A DNA stretch of 64,000 nt from Oscillospiraceae bacterium (GTDB lineage Bacteria > Bacillota > Clostridia > Oscillospirales > Oscillospiraceae), in NCBI GenBank assembly GCA_017519975.1, contig JAFWRM010000029.1, forward strand, positions 1-64,000, written 5' to 3'. Every line of letters starts with the position of its first letter. Position 1 is the first letter of the stretch. Of this stretch, positions 27,757-35,634 are shown one piece after another. The translations under genes were made by a program, and so were the position numbers. The notes below the pieces were generated by a model. The model had not been told where the DNA came from. It ran no database searches and saw only the letters and a list, made by a program, of their open reading frames with translations.

Positions 27757-27785
27757 ATCATAAGTCAACAAATCCGGAAATGCAA
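27757..27785 (-). promoter_or_regulatory. Promoter for xpt
   Basis: Read leftward: TTGCAT (27780-27785), 17 bases, TATGAT (27757-27762). Confidence 0.6.
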
Positions 27786-27794
27786 TATATGTTT

Positions 27795-28589
27795 TCAGCA
27801 GGAAAGAATGTATCCCCCGTCGATTACGTGTACCGCTCCCGTGATCTGTGCCGCCGCCGGGGAAGCAAGGAACACGGCGAGGGCCCCAATCTCGATAGGT
27901 TCACCGAATCGACCGAGCGGCATCTGGTGGTTGATGTAATCGAACTGATCCGGAGGAATATGCCGGCTGAGTTCCGTATTCGTAAATCCCGGAGCGATGG
28001 CGTTGCAGCGTATGTCATACTTCCCCAGCTCTACCGCCATGCATTTCGTAAAGTGATTGGCAGCGGCCTTGCTTGCGCTGTAAGGAGACATGGGCTGCGT
28101 CTTGTTTACGATAAAGGCCGCGTTGCTGGTAATGTTCAGTATGCACCCGCCCTTTCCGGCGTCCCGCATGCGCTTGCCTACTTCATAGGTCATGTGCACG
28201 GTCCCGTTCAGATCGGTATTCAGAACATGATACCAGTCGCTGAGCTGTTCATCCATGTCCAGAAGTTCACTTACGCAGCTGACGCCCGCATTGTTCACAA
28301 GGATGTCGATGTTTCCAAAACTCTCACAGACCTCCTCCACCGCACGGCGCACGCTGGACATGTCGGTAACATCGCAGGAAAAACTCTCGTATTTTCCGCC
28401 ATACTGAGCAAGCTCTGCCAGCGCTTCCGCCGCTTTCTTTCCATCACGGCACAGAATGGCTATATTGGCTCCGGACTGCGCCATGGCAGACGCAATGCCG
28501 AATCCCAGCCCGCGGTTCCCACCGGTGATGACCGCATTTTTCCCCGCAAGACTGAATGCCGCACTCATATCCTTGATCGGCTGGATCAT
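27795..28589 (-). CDS. Short-chain dehydrogenase/reductase (SDR)
   Basis: A 264-residue classical SDR. The cofactor loop is TGGNRGLG near residue 20, then NNAGV near 96, a catalytic Ser in NITSNAAF near 147 and YSASK near 165. An Arg (CRDG) after the second strand hints at NADP preference. Family members reduce or oxidise sugars, acids or steroids; the substrate is not clear, and a gluconate 5-dehydrogenase-like enzyme is one possibility. ATG 28589 follows GGAGG. It is divergent from the flavin oxidoreductase gene, and the two promoters lie 22 bases apart, which suggests shared regulation and pathway. Confidence 0.88.
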   Translation of the reverse strand: MIQPIKDMSAAFSLAGKNAVITGGNRGLGFGIASAMAQSGANIAILCRDGKKAAEALAELAQYGGKYESFSCDVTDMSSVRRAVEEVCESFGNIDILVNNAGVSCVSELLDMDEQLSDWYHVLNTDLNGTVHMTYEVGKRMRDAGKGGCILNITSNAAFIVNKTQPMSPYSASKAAANHFTKCMAVELGKYDIRCNAIAPGFTNTELSRHIPPDQFDYINHQMPLGRFGEPIEIGALAVFLASPAAAQITGAVHVIDGGYILSC

Positions 28590-28632
28590 GTGTATTCCTC
28601 CCGTCAGAATCATCGGTTTTTCTATGAAAATG

Positions 28633-28661
28633 ATTGTAAATCAAGTTGACATTTGAGTCAA
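28633..28661 (-). promoter_or_regulatory. Promoter for the SDR gene
   Basis: Read leftward: TTGACT (28656-28661), 17 bases, TACAAT (28633-28638). Confidence 0.6.
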
Positions 28662-28662
28662 C
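28645..28662. promoter_or_regulatory. Inverted repeat overlapping the SDR promoter, candidate operator
   Basis: GTTGAC and GTCAAC separated by six bases form an 18-base dyad that covers the -35 box of the SDR promoter, 21 bases from the -35 of the divergent gene. Its regulator is not in sight. Confidence 0.4.
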
Positions 28663-28682
28663 AGCACATTTGGGACAGAATC

Positions 28683-28711
28683 TTGTTATTTTTCCCTTTG
28701 TGAAGTATACT
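28683..28711 (+). promoter_or_regulatory. Promoter for the flavin oxidoreductase gene
   Basis: TTGTTA (28683-28688), 17 bases, TATACT (28706-28711). Confidence 0.55.
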
Positions 28712-28751
28712 GACAACATACGTAATAATACTCTTCTGGAGGCGATTCTGC

Positions 28752-30644
28752 TTGAAGCAATTTACAAAGATCTTCGAACCTCTGCGCATCGGTCCTCTCA
28801 TGGCCAAGAACCGGATCGAAGTCTCCCCGGCGGAGCCTTTTCTGTGCACGAAGGACGGAGCCATAACGCCGGAATTCATCGCCTATACCGAGGCGTTTGC
28901 CAGAGGCGGTGCCGGGATCGTATATGTCGGCGACAGCCCGATCAATCAGGAATACGCCGATGAAAATCACTATACCGTGAATCTGTCCGATCCCTTTATC
29001 ACCCACGGGCTGTTTTCCGTAGCCGATGCCATTCACCGTTATGGTGCTCTGGCCGGGATCGAGCTGAATCTGCGAAATCATGTTCTTCCCGCGGATATGA
29101 CGATCGAGGATATTCACCAGATCATCCGTGATTTTACCAACGCCGCTTCCTACAGCGCCAAAGCCGGTTTTGATCTCATCATGCTGCACGGCGGTCACGG
29201 ACATACCATCGCGCAGTTTTATTCCCCTCAGCTGAACAAGCGCACCGATGAATATGGATGCGGAACCTTCGAAAACAGATGCCGGTTTGCCAAGGAACTG
29301 CTGGATTCGGTCCGGGCCGCCGTCGGTCCGAACGTGGCCATCGATTACCGCATCAGCGGTGACGATCTGACCCCGGGCGGCGTAGGCGTTGAGGACGCGC
29401 TCCGCTTTGCCAGGGAGATTGAGAGCCGCCTGGATATGATCCACGTTTCGGCAGGCAACATGTACTATCTGCCCAGCATGAGCTATACCATACAGAACGC
29501 CTACCTCCCCATGGCCACGAACGCCAGATTCGCAAAGCGCTTCAGGGAGGAGCTGTCGATCCCCGTAACCGCCGTGGGAAGTTTCAATCTGGAGCTGGCA
29601 GAGTCCGCTCTGTCAGACGGCACAGCGGACGTCGTTGCCATGATCCGTCACCTGATCGCTGATCCCGACGCCGTAAACAAAGCAAGAGACGGACGCGGTG
29701 ACGAGATCCGGCCCTGCCTCCGGTGCTGCATCTGCACGGGGGACGACCCTCACGGTTGTCCGAAGCCGCTGCGCTGCTCCGTCAACCCCGTGATGGGAAG
29801 AAACCCCCGATTTGACGTCATTCCGCCCTGCAGGCCGGGGCTGAAAGCCGTGATCGTAGGCGGAGGCGCCGCCGGTCTCGAAGCTGCCCGCCGTCTGCGT
29901 GAACGCGGCGCATCCGTTGTTCTGTTTGAAAAGGAAGATCATCTTGGCGGTACGCTGATCCCCGCCGGGGCCAATCGGCTGAAAGTAAATGTACGTTCCT
30001 ATGCCGACTGGTCCGTTCATACCGTTCTGAAGGACACAGGGATCGACGTACGGCTCGGTCGCGAGGCGACGAGGCAGGACGTTATGGACGAAAACCCGGA
30101 TGTCGTCATCGTTGCCGTCGGAAGTGAACCGTTCGTTCCGGATATACCCGGATTTGACCGTGACAACGTCGTTCTTGCGCAGGATGTGGATATGGGCAAG
30201 GCCTGCGTCGGACAGAAGATCGTTCTCATCGGCGCCGGTCTTACCGGCACCGAGACCGCGGTTGCCCTTGCTCAGGAAGGCAAGGAGGTCACGCTGATCG
30301 ACATGCTTAGTCTGGAAGAGATCGACCGCAGGGCCATCGGCAGCCGTTCCGGCCTCATGTATCTGCGGGGAATGGCGCAGCAGGCCGGCGTCCGGGTCAT
30401 CACCGGACTGCGGGCCAAGGAAGTGACCGACGCCGGCCTTACGGCGTTGGATTCCACGGGCAGTGACGTATTTCTCCCCTGCGATACCGTCGTGCTGTCC
30501 ATGGGAGTCCGGCCAAGAAAAGCCGTCGCCGATCAGTTTGCCGGCACTGCGCATGATGTATTCTGGTGCGGTGACTGTGCCGTTAAAGCCGGCAATATCA
30601 CGTCAGCCGTGCGGGATGCATTCTATGCAGCGATGAACGTCTGA
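28752..30644 (+). CDS. NADH:flavin oxidoreductase, Old Yellow Enzyme type fused to a pyridine-nucleotide domain
   Basis: A 630-residue protein of the 2,4-dienoyl-CoA reductase/BaiCD/FldZ group, which reduce activated C=C bonds with NADH via FMN, FAD and a 4Fe-4S cluster. The N-terminal TIM barrel runs to about 320 (LMLHGGHGHTIAQFYSPQLNKR near 140). A cysteine cluster CLRCCIC, then two further Cys, lies near 320-340; its spacing is not the usual C-x2-C-x3-C-x11-C. The FAD loop is VIVGGGAAGLEAA near 370 and an NAD loop IVLIGAGLTGTE near 490. The start is TTG 28752 behind GGAGG. The substrate could be a dienoate, a steroid or a cinnamate; not resolved. Confidence 0.88.
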   Translation: MKQFTKIFEPLRIGPLMAKNRIEVSPAEPFLCTKDGAITPEFIAYTEAFARGGAGIVYVGDSPINQEYADENHYTVNLSDPFITHGLFSVADAIHRYGALAGIELNLRNHVLPADMTIEDIHQIIRDFTNAASYSAKAGFDLIMLHGGHGHTIAQFYSPQLNKRTDEYGCGTFENRCRFAKELLDSVRAAVGPNVAIDYRISGDDLTPGGVGVEDALRFAREIESRLDMIHVSAGNMYYLPSMSYTIQNAYLPMATNARFAKRFREELSIPVTAVGSFNLELAESALSDGTADVVAMIRHLIADPDAVNKARDGRGDEIRPCLRCCICTGDDPHGCPKPLRCSVNPVMGRNPRFDVIPPCRPGLKAVIVGGGAAGLEAARRLRERGASVVLFEKEDHLGGTLIPAGANRLKVNVRSYADWSVHTVLKDTGIDVRLGREATRQDVMDENPDVVIVAVGSEPFVPDIPGFDRDNVVLAQDVDMGKACVGQKIVLIGAGLTGTETAVALAQEGKEVTLIDMLSLEEIDRRAIGSRSGLMYLRGMAQQAGVRVITGLRAKEVTDAGLTALDSTGSDVFLPCDTVVLSMGVRPRKAVADQFAGTAHDVFWCGDCAVKAGNITSAVRDAFYAAMNV

Positions 30645-30661
30645 CGGACAGACAAACAGTT

Positions 30662-30711
30662 CGGGCTGTGCGGAATGGGTCGTTACCCATTCCGCACAGC
30701 CCGTGTTTTTT
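30662..30711 (+). terminator. Strong rho-independent terminator
   Basis: A perfect 19-bp stem, 30662-30680 with 30685-30703, loop CGTT, followed by TGTTTTTT. Confidence 0.9.
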
Positions 30712-31318
30712 ACCAGCGCCCTTTCATTGCATCGATGAGGATATCTCCGCACACGGCGATATCTTCAGCGGAGAAGGCTGCGGGAAAATTATCGCTGAAC
30801 AGGATCTGTGCGCTCGGGGGAAACTCATCGTCGCCCTCCCATATGGTCAGCCGCACGATCAGTCCCTCCAGAAAAAGAATATCGAATGCCGCGTCTCCGC
30901 CGTTGGCCGGGATCCCGTTCAGACCGCGGCAGGCGTCGGCGAACTTATCCGGCGAATTGCCGAAACCAAACGCCAGACGTTTCACGCATCGGCCGTCAAA
31001 CTGCTTCTGATATACGTTCCCCCACGGCATCTCAACGTAGGACAGCATGCGTCCTCCAAAGGAAACCGCCCGTCCTTCCAGGATCCTCCTGGCGCAGAGG
31101 ATCCGTACGTTTGCCCGCGCCTCTTCTCCGTTGGATTTCCACATGGCGGTCATATCCGGCCAGCGGATCTCAAGTTCCCGGCCCAGAAGAGTCATATGAA
31201 ACGCTCCGTCTTCATATGGGACGCCGGAGGATCGACTCAGCGATTCGGGATCTGAAAAAGCAAATACCGCGGAATAGTGCTCGATTGGCACTCCGTTCTT
31301 GTGATCGATTATTTCCAT
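30710..31318 (-). CDS. DUF3786 domain protein
   Basis: A 202-residue soluble protein of DUF3786. The end is typical: SPDKFADACRGLNGIP near 128, GDAAFDILFLEGLIVRLTIWEGDDEFPPSAQILFSDNFP in pieces near 140-178, and AEDIAVCGDILI near 183. The function of the family is unknown. In anaerobes it is found beside corrinoid-activating or methyltransferase genes. Here it follows the RACo-like gene after 8 bases on the same strand, so it probably helps that protein. Confidence 0.8.
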   Translation of the reverse strand: MEIIDHKNGVPIEHYSAVFAFSDPESLSRSSGVPYEDGAFHMTLLGRELEIRWPDMTAMWKSNGEEARANVRILCARRILEGRAVSFGGRMLSYVEMPWGNVYQKQFDGRCVKRLAFGFGNSPDKFADACRGLNGIPANGGDAAFDILFLEGLIVRLTIWEGDDEFPPSAQILFSDNFPAAFSAEDIAVCGDILIDAMKGRW

Positions 31319-31326
31319 GGGCGCTG

Positions 31327-33000
31327 TCAGTCAAACAGGGACGCGTCCGTATGCGGAATAAAACAGGCCGCTACGAACTCATCCATATAACGGGGTTCGG
31401 TGGAAAGCTCCATATACGTGGTATTTCTTCCCAGTTCAAAGACCTTTTCCGTCGCCTCATCGCTGATCAGCATGGCGCACGCTCCGGTAAGCGAACTGTT
31501 GCCGATGTATCTGTACTTCTCCATGGGCTGTTTGGGGAGCATCCCGATGCGCATGGCGTTCTCCATGTCGATGCCGCTGCCGATGCCACCCGCGATCATC
31601 ACGTTGTCGATGTCATCAATGGACATATCCACAGCGTTCAGCATGGACCGAATGGCGGAAAATATAGCGGCTTTGGCGCGTATGAAGTTATCGATGTCGC
31701 TCTCGTTAAGTTCAACGTCCCGTCCGTACTTGCTTTCATCCGCAAAGGCGATCACATAACTGGAGACGTCTTCTCCGCGCTTTATGCGTTTTCCTTCCCG
31801 GATGAACTTCCCCTTGGCGTCGATGATGCCGCAGCGGAAAAGTTCGGCAATGGTATCAATCAGGCCGCTCCCGCATATGCCCGCGACCTTGCCGGTTTCA
31901 CCTATGACTGTAAGCTCTGGTTCCATTGTCTCAGCGTCAATGGAAACGGCTTCCACTGCGCCGTCGGTCGCTCTCATTCCGCAGGAGATATCGCCGCCCT
32001 CAAACGCCGGGCCGGCGCTGCACGCACACGTAAGCATGTAATCGGCGTTGCCGAACACCAGCTCACCGTTGGTTCCAAGATCGATGAACAGAGACATGTC
32101 GTCCCGGGTCCAGAGCAGCGTATCAAGTATGCCCGCCGTAATATCCCCTCCGACGTAACTTCCAACGTTCGGCGCAAAAATGACGGGCGCGTCCGGAAGG
32201 ACGGGAAGTCTGAGCTCGCCGGCGGTCTTGCCATGAAGTTCCAGAAATTCCGGGACGTACGGCTCGAGCCGAATGCTGGAACCGTCAGCGCCAACAAACA
32301 GATGCTCCATTGTCGTGTTCCCGGCAATTACCATCCGTGTCACGTCGTTTTCCCCGATCCCGGCACTGTTGATCATCGTTCGGATGATGGGCACCACCGT
32401 CTCTTCACAGACTGCGGAGCGAAGTTTCTCAATGCCTCCGGGCTTTCCCTGCTGAATGATCCTGTTGATGACGTCCGCGCCGTAGCGGATCTGACCGTTG
32501 CCCCGGCTCGCCTTGGCCATCACCTTTCCCGTGCTCAGATCCAGAAGGGCTCCCGTCACGGTCGTCGTGCCGATATCGATGGCGATGCCATAACCGCTCT
32601 CCTTAACACCCCGGGCAAGGCCCGTAGCGAAGATCGCGTCGATGGATCGATCGTACAGTTCCAGCTCCTTGGGAGACGAAAGATCGGCGGTATCAATGCC
32701 CGTCTTGTAGGTTCCCGCCATGGCGGGAAGCAGAAAGACGGCGTCCCCGTTCACAGTGCTCTGGCAGGCGAGGCGCCACCCGTCCTCATAATCCTCTTCC
32801 GCCAGATGAGGGTTTTTAATGGATTCACACGACCCGCTGATGAGGCGGACGACACACTTTCCGCACGTGCCGCTGCCGCTGCAGGGGGCGTCGATATCGA
32901 CCCCGTTGTTTCTGGCGATGTCCAGTATGTTTTCACCCTTATTGGCAGGCACCTTCACGTCATTGCGCTGGCCGGGTATCTTGAAAGAAATGGTATACAT
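31327..33000 (-). CDS. RACo-like corrinoid-activation protein (ferredoxin + ASKHA ATPase)
   Basis: A 557-residue protein. The N-terminal 2Fe-2S ferredoxin domain has C40, C46, C49 and C79 (CSGSGTCGKC). A linker leads to a DUF4445/RACo C-terminal ASKHA domain starting IAIDIGTTTVTG near residue 140, with FIDLGTNGELVF near 315 and AGGIGSGID near 485. RACo proteins use ATP to reduce inactive Co(II) corrinoid back to Co(I). No corrinoid protein, methyltransferase or vitamin-B12-dependent enzyme is adjacent, so the client is unknown. A DUF3786 gene follows. Confidence 0.85.
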   Translation of the reverse strand: MYTISFKIPGQRNDVKVPANKGENILDIARNNGVDIDAPCSGSGTCGKCVVRLISGSCESIKNPHLAEEDYEDGWRLACQSTVNGDAVFLLPAMAGTYKTGIDTADLSSPKELELYDRSIDAIFATGLARGVKESGYGIAIDIGTTTVTGALLDLSTGKVMAKASRGNGQIRYGADVINRIIQQGKPGGIEKLRSAVCEETVVPIIRTMINSAGIGENDVTRMVIAGNTTMEHLFVGADGSSIRLEPYVPEFLELHGKTAGELRLPVLPDAPVIFAPNVGSYVGGDITAGILDTLLWTRDDMSLFIDLGTNGELVFGNADYMLTCACSAGPAFEGGDISCGMRATDGAVEAVSIDAETMEPELTVIGETGKVAGICGSGLIDTIAELFRCGIIDAKGKFIREGKRIKRGEDVSSYVIAFADESKYGRDVELNESDIDNFIRAKAAIFSAIRSMLNAVDMSIDDIDNVMIAGGIGSGIDMENAMRIGMLPKQPMEKYRYIGNSSLTGACAMLISDEATEKVFELGRNTTYMELSTEPRYMDEFVAACFIPHTDASLFD

Positions 33001-33053
33001 GTCTGTCCTCCGAATGATTGCCGGTTATCCGTGAATTGAAATTCCCGGAAATT

Positions 33054-33082
33054 AATTTAAACAAAAATGGGACTCGAGTCAA
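33054..33082 (-). promoter_or_regulatory. Possible promoter for the RACo-DUF3786 genes
   Basis: Read leftward: TTGACT (33077-33082), 17 bases, TAAATT (33054-33059); a GACTCGAGTC palindrome overlaps the -35. The -10 is poor. Confidence 0.35.
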
Positions 33083-33107
33083 GGAGAATGACAGATTGAA
33101 AACATTC

Positions 33108-33938
33108 TCAATAAAAATCGTAAGATTCTATCAATCCGGTTCCTGTCCAGGTTTTTGCCGTCTGTCCGTGTGCTTTTGAAATTTCGACGGATACAGAGGG
33201 ATAATGGTTCTTGAGGAACCCGGCCACTACGGGGATCACCGTATTCTCCGTGCAGAAATGATCAGCGTCTATCAGATTGACCCCCGATTCCTTCGCTGTC
33301 AGAAACACGTCGTATTTTACATCCGCCGTAACCAGCGTATCACAGCCGGCATCCAGCACATGCCGCAGATAGCTTCCCCCGCTTCCCCCTACGACCGCCA
33401 CCCGTTTTACGGTCCCTGTCCCATCACAGTAACGCAGGCCATCGGCATTCAGCGCTTTCTGAACGCCGGCAAGAAACGCATTCAGCGGCATCGGACGTTC
33501 CGTCTCCCCGATCCTGCCGCAGCAGTACTCTCTACCTGCGGAATCCGTCCCTTCGACCGTCAGCATGGATATGTTCTTCAGGCCAAGGGCTTCGGCAAGG
33601 GCATCGTTCACTCCTCCATCGGCCGCGTCAAGATTCGTGTGCATGCTGATGACCGCGATATCTGATCGGATCAGCCGAAGAAGATGCCTTCCCACGGGAT
33701 CGCCGTCGGTGATCGTCTTTACAGGCTGAAAGATCACCGGATGGTGTGTGACGATGAGATCGGCTGAGAGTCTTTCTGCCTCCGTTATCACGTCGTCCGT
33801 AACGTCGAGCGCCGCAAGCACCCGGCCTACCGGCGCGCCCCTTCTGCCGACAAGAAGCCCGACGTTGTCAAAATCCATCTTTCGTTCAGGTGGGGCCAGC
33901 GTTTCCAGCGATTTCAGAATACTGTCAACTGTCGTCAT
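33108..33938 (-). CDS. Nif3-like dinuclear metal centre protein
   Basis: A 276-residue member of the Nif3/YqfO/YbgI family, which form hexameric rings with a two-metal site. Metal ligands are recognisable in LIVTHHPVIF near residue 65 (His-His), SMHTNLDAADGGVNDALAE near 102 and LIDADHFCTENTVIP near 225. The family has been linked to GTP cyclohydrolase I type 2 activity, but without firm proof. The start ATG 33938 overlaps the trmK stop (TAATG), the usual YqfN-YqfO arrangement of Firmicutes. Confidence 0.9.
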   Translation of the reverse strand: MTTVDSILKSLETLAPPERKMDFDNVGLLVGRRGAPVGRVLAALDVTDDVITEAERLSADLIVTHHPVIFQPVKTITDGDPVGRHLLRLIRSDIAVISMHTNLDAADGGVNDALAEALGLKNISMLTVEGTDSAGREYCCGRIGETERPMPLNAFLAGVQKALNADGLRYCDGTGTVKRVAVVGGSGGSYLRHVLDAGCDTLVTADVKYDVFLTAKESGVNLIDADHFCTENTVIPVVAGFLKNHYPSVSVEISKAHGQTAKTWTGTGLIESYDFY

Positions 33939-34627
33939 TATTTCGTCCTTTCCTCTCGGGCTTCTGCCGATATTTGTTTCAGCCTGTCGCACAGTTCCAT
34001 CAGCCGTCGCCTCTCATCGGGGTCCGCAGACGGTCTGTCAAAGGCCAGAAGCTGTTTTTCCGTACGGGTCAGAAGGTGAGACGCATACTCTCCGATCAGT
34101 TCATCCCGATCCAGCAGGTGCAGGTAATACGGTTCATCCTGTCTCCCCATCCCGTCCCAGTGGACGCGCAGGATCAGGTAGATCCTTCCCCCGTCCCGTA
34201 CAAGCCTGGCTCTCTCGGCCGAAAAGCCGTTGTTTCCCAGCCATTGTCGAAGCTCCATGATTTTGCTCTGCGGCTGCAGAAGAAGCGTAATGCTGCTGTT
34301 TCTGATCCAGTCTGCTCCCGAGAGGATCTGCCGGATGGTCTCACCCCCCATCCCGGCGGCAACGATCGTATCGGCCATCCCCTCGTCAACAGGCTCCAGG
34401 CCTGGCCCCAGGAGAAACGTTATCCTGTCCTCTATGCCGTATGCCCGGGCATTCCTTCTGGCGGACAGGAGCGGACGCTCCTTGATGTCGCAGGCCGCAG
34501 CCGTGTCGGTTATGCCGTTCAGCACGCAGTATATGGGAAGCATGCCGTGATCCGTACCTATATCCGCAAGGCGGGCACCCTTTTCGATCCAGTCGGCGAT
34601 CGCCTGCAGGCGGGGCGACAGTTTCAT
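33938..34627 (-). CDS. trmK: tRNA (adenine(22)-N1)-methyltransferase
   Basis: TrmK methylates N1 of A22 in bacterial tRNAs with S-adenosylmethionine. The 229-residue protein opens MKLSPRLQAIADWIEKGARLADIGTDHGMLPI in pieces, where ADIGTDHG near residue 20 is motif I. AGMGGETIRQIL near 90 and LLLQPQSKIMELRQWL near 112 are typical. The C-terminal coiled helical tail is present. It precedes the Nif3-like gene with one-base overlap. No rpoD is upstream in this window. Confidence 0.93.
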   Translation of the reverse strand: MKLSPRLQAIADWIEKGARLADIGTDHGMLPIYCVLNGITDTAAACDIKERPLLSARRNARAYGIEDRITFLLGPGLEPVDEGMADTIVAAGMGGETIRQILSGADWIRNSSITLLLQPQSKIMELRQWLGNNGFSAERARLVRDGGRIYLILRVHWDGMGRQDEPYYLHLLDRDELIGEYASHLLTRTEKQLLAFDRPSADPDERRRLMELCDRLKQISAEAREERTK

Positions 34628-34662
34628 GACTCACTCTCCAAGCAATGAAAGATATGCAAACA

Positions 34663-34688
34663 TAAAGCGGGGATCGCTCCCCGCTTTA
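34663..34688 (-). terminator. Terminator after the DUF1858 gene
   Basis: An 11-bp stem, 34663-34673 with 34678-34688, loop TCGC, followed leftward by TGTTTGCATATC. Confidence 0.55.
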
Positions 34689-34704
34689 ATGCCTGTTCAC
34701 GACA

Positions 34705-34902
34705 TCAGCCGACCATGGTGTTCAGCTGTGCAAGAAGTCCTTCCAGCTCTACTCCGTGAACGTCTGCTGCCTCACCGACCGTCTCGCCGCTGGCCATGGC
34801 GCAGCCAAGGCAGTGCATCCCCATCCCAAAGAAGATGGGAGCGGCGTCGGGATTGATGTCAAGGACTTCAGAGATCAGCGTATCTTTCGTGATCTGTGCC
34901 AT
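34705..34902 (-). CDS. DUF1858 domain protein
   Basis: A 65-residue protein made only of a DUF1858 domain. It shows ITKDTLISEVLDINPDAAPIF in two parts followed by GMHCLGCAMAS, the Cys-x2-Cys near residue 30 typical of this family. Such small proteins resemble the hybrid-cluster-associated ScdA/RIC N-terminal domain, and may bind a metal or iron-sulfur cluster, which is inference. Own promoter at 34949-34977 and terminator; transcribed alone. Confidence 0.85.
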   Translation of the reverse strand: MAQITKDTLISEVLDINPDAAPIFFGMGMHCLGCAMASGETVGEAADVHGVELEGLLAQLNTMVG

Positions 34903-34948
34903 AAGTAATAACCTCCCTTTGCGTAAAACCGCAAAATCATTCTGTCAT

Positions 34949-34977
34949 ATTATACCGGAACCGCTTTCGGTTTTCAA
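34949..34977 (-). promoter_or_regulatory. Promoter for the DUF1858 gene
   Basis: Read leftward: TTGAAA (34972-34977), 17 bases, perfect TATAAT (34949-34954). Confidence 0.7.
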
Positions 34978-35021
34978 TAGTTTTCTTCCCGGCCGGACAA
35001 TAATCTCCTTTGTTCCCACAG

Positions 35022-35050
35022 TTGCGTTTTTCTCATAAAAATGATAAAAT
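35022..35050 (+). promoter_or_regulatory. Promoter for ruvCAB
   Basis: TTGCGT (35022-35027), 17 bases, TAAAAT (35045-35050) preceded by TGA as an extended -10. Confidence 0.55.
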
Positions 35051-35121
35051 CAATGAGTTATGGGATGACTGCGTACAGCTTCTCCTCATAACGGCAAACC
35101 TTGATCCGGGAGGCAGGCTGA

Positions 35122-35634
35122 ATGATCATACTTGGGATCGACCCCGGAGTCGCCACCGTGGGATTCGGCGTTCTTTCCTGTGAACGCGGTACGCTCACCC
35201 CCGTCCGATACGGCGTTGTGACGACCCCGGCCGGCGACCGTCTGGCCAGCAGGCTCAGCCGCATTTTTCATGACGTTACCGAACTGATCGAAACGTTCCG
35301 CCCCGAAGTCATCAGCGTAGAGGAACTGTTCTTCAATACAAACATTACCACAGGGATCGCGGTCGCTCACGGACGCGGCGCCGTACTTCTTGCGGCGGAG
35401 GAACAGAACGTTCCGCTTGCGGAATATACTCCCCTGCAGATCAAGCAGGCAATCACCGGTTACGGGCGGGCGGACAAGAAACAGATGATGGAAATGGTGC
35501 GCCGACTGCTGAATCTTCCGGCCGTTCCTCGCCCGGACGACGCCGCCGACGCTCTGGCCGTAGCCATCTGCCACGCAAGATATTCCGCTTCACTTCTCAA
35601 CAGAGGGGGTTCGAGTTCATGTTCTACTATCTGA
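35122..35634 (+). CDS. ruvC: Holliday junction resolvase RuvC
   Basis: RuvC cuts Holliday junctions symmetrically as a dimer bound to RuvAB. The 170-residue protein has the catalytic Asp in GIDPGVATVG at residue 7, a catalytic Glu in ISVEELFF near 70 and the DDAADALAVAICHA motif near 140. It is normal in length. ATG 35122 follows GGGAGG. Its end overlaps ruvA by 16 bases. Confidence 0.96.
   Translation: MIILGIDPGVATVGFGVLSCERGTLTPVRYGVVTTPAGDRLASRLSRIFHDVTELIETFRPEVISVEELFFNTNITTGIAVAHGRGAVLLAAEEQNVPLAEYTPLQIKQAITGYGRADKKQMMEMVRRLLNLPAVPRPDDAADALAVAICHARYSASLLNRGGSSSCSTI

Noticed and set aside
27716..27794. Purine riboswitch before xpt
   Set aside because: Only about 35 bases lie between the promoter and start codon and the conserved purine aptamer core is not there.
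30808..33039. Long rightward frame opposite the RACo-like and DUF3786 genes
   Set aside because: It runs across two confidently coded leftward genes and their spacer; its composition is shadow-like.
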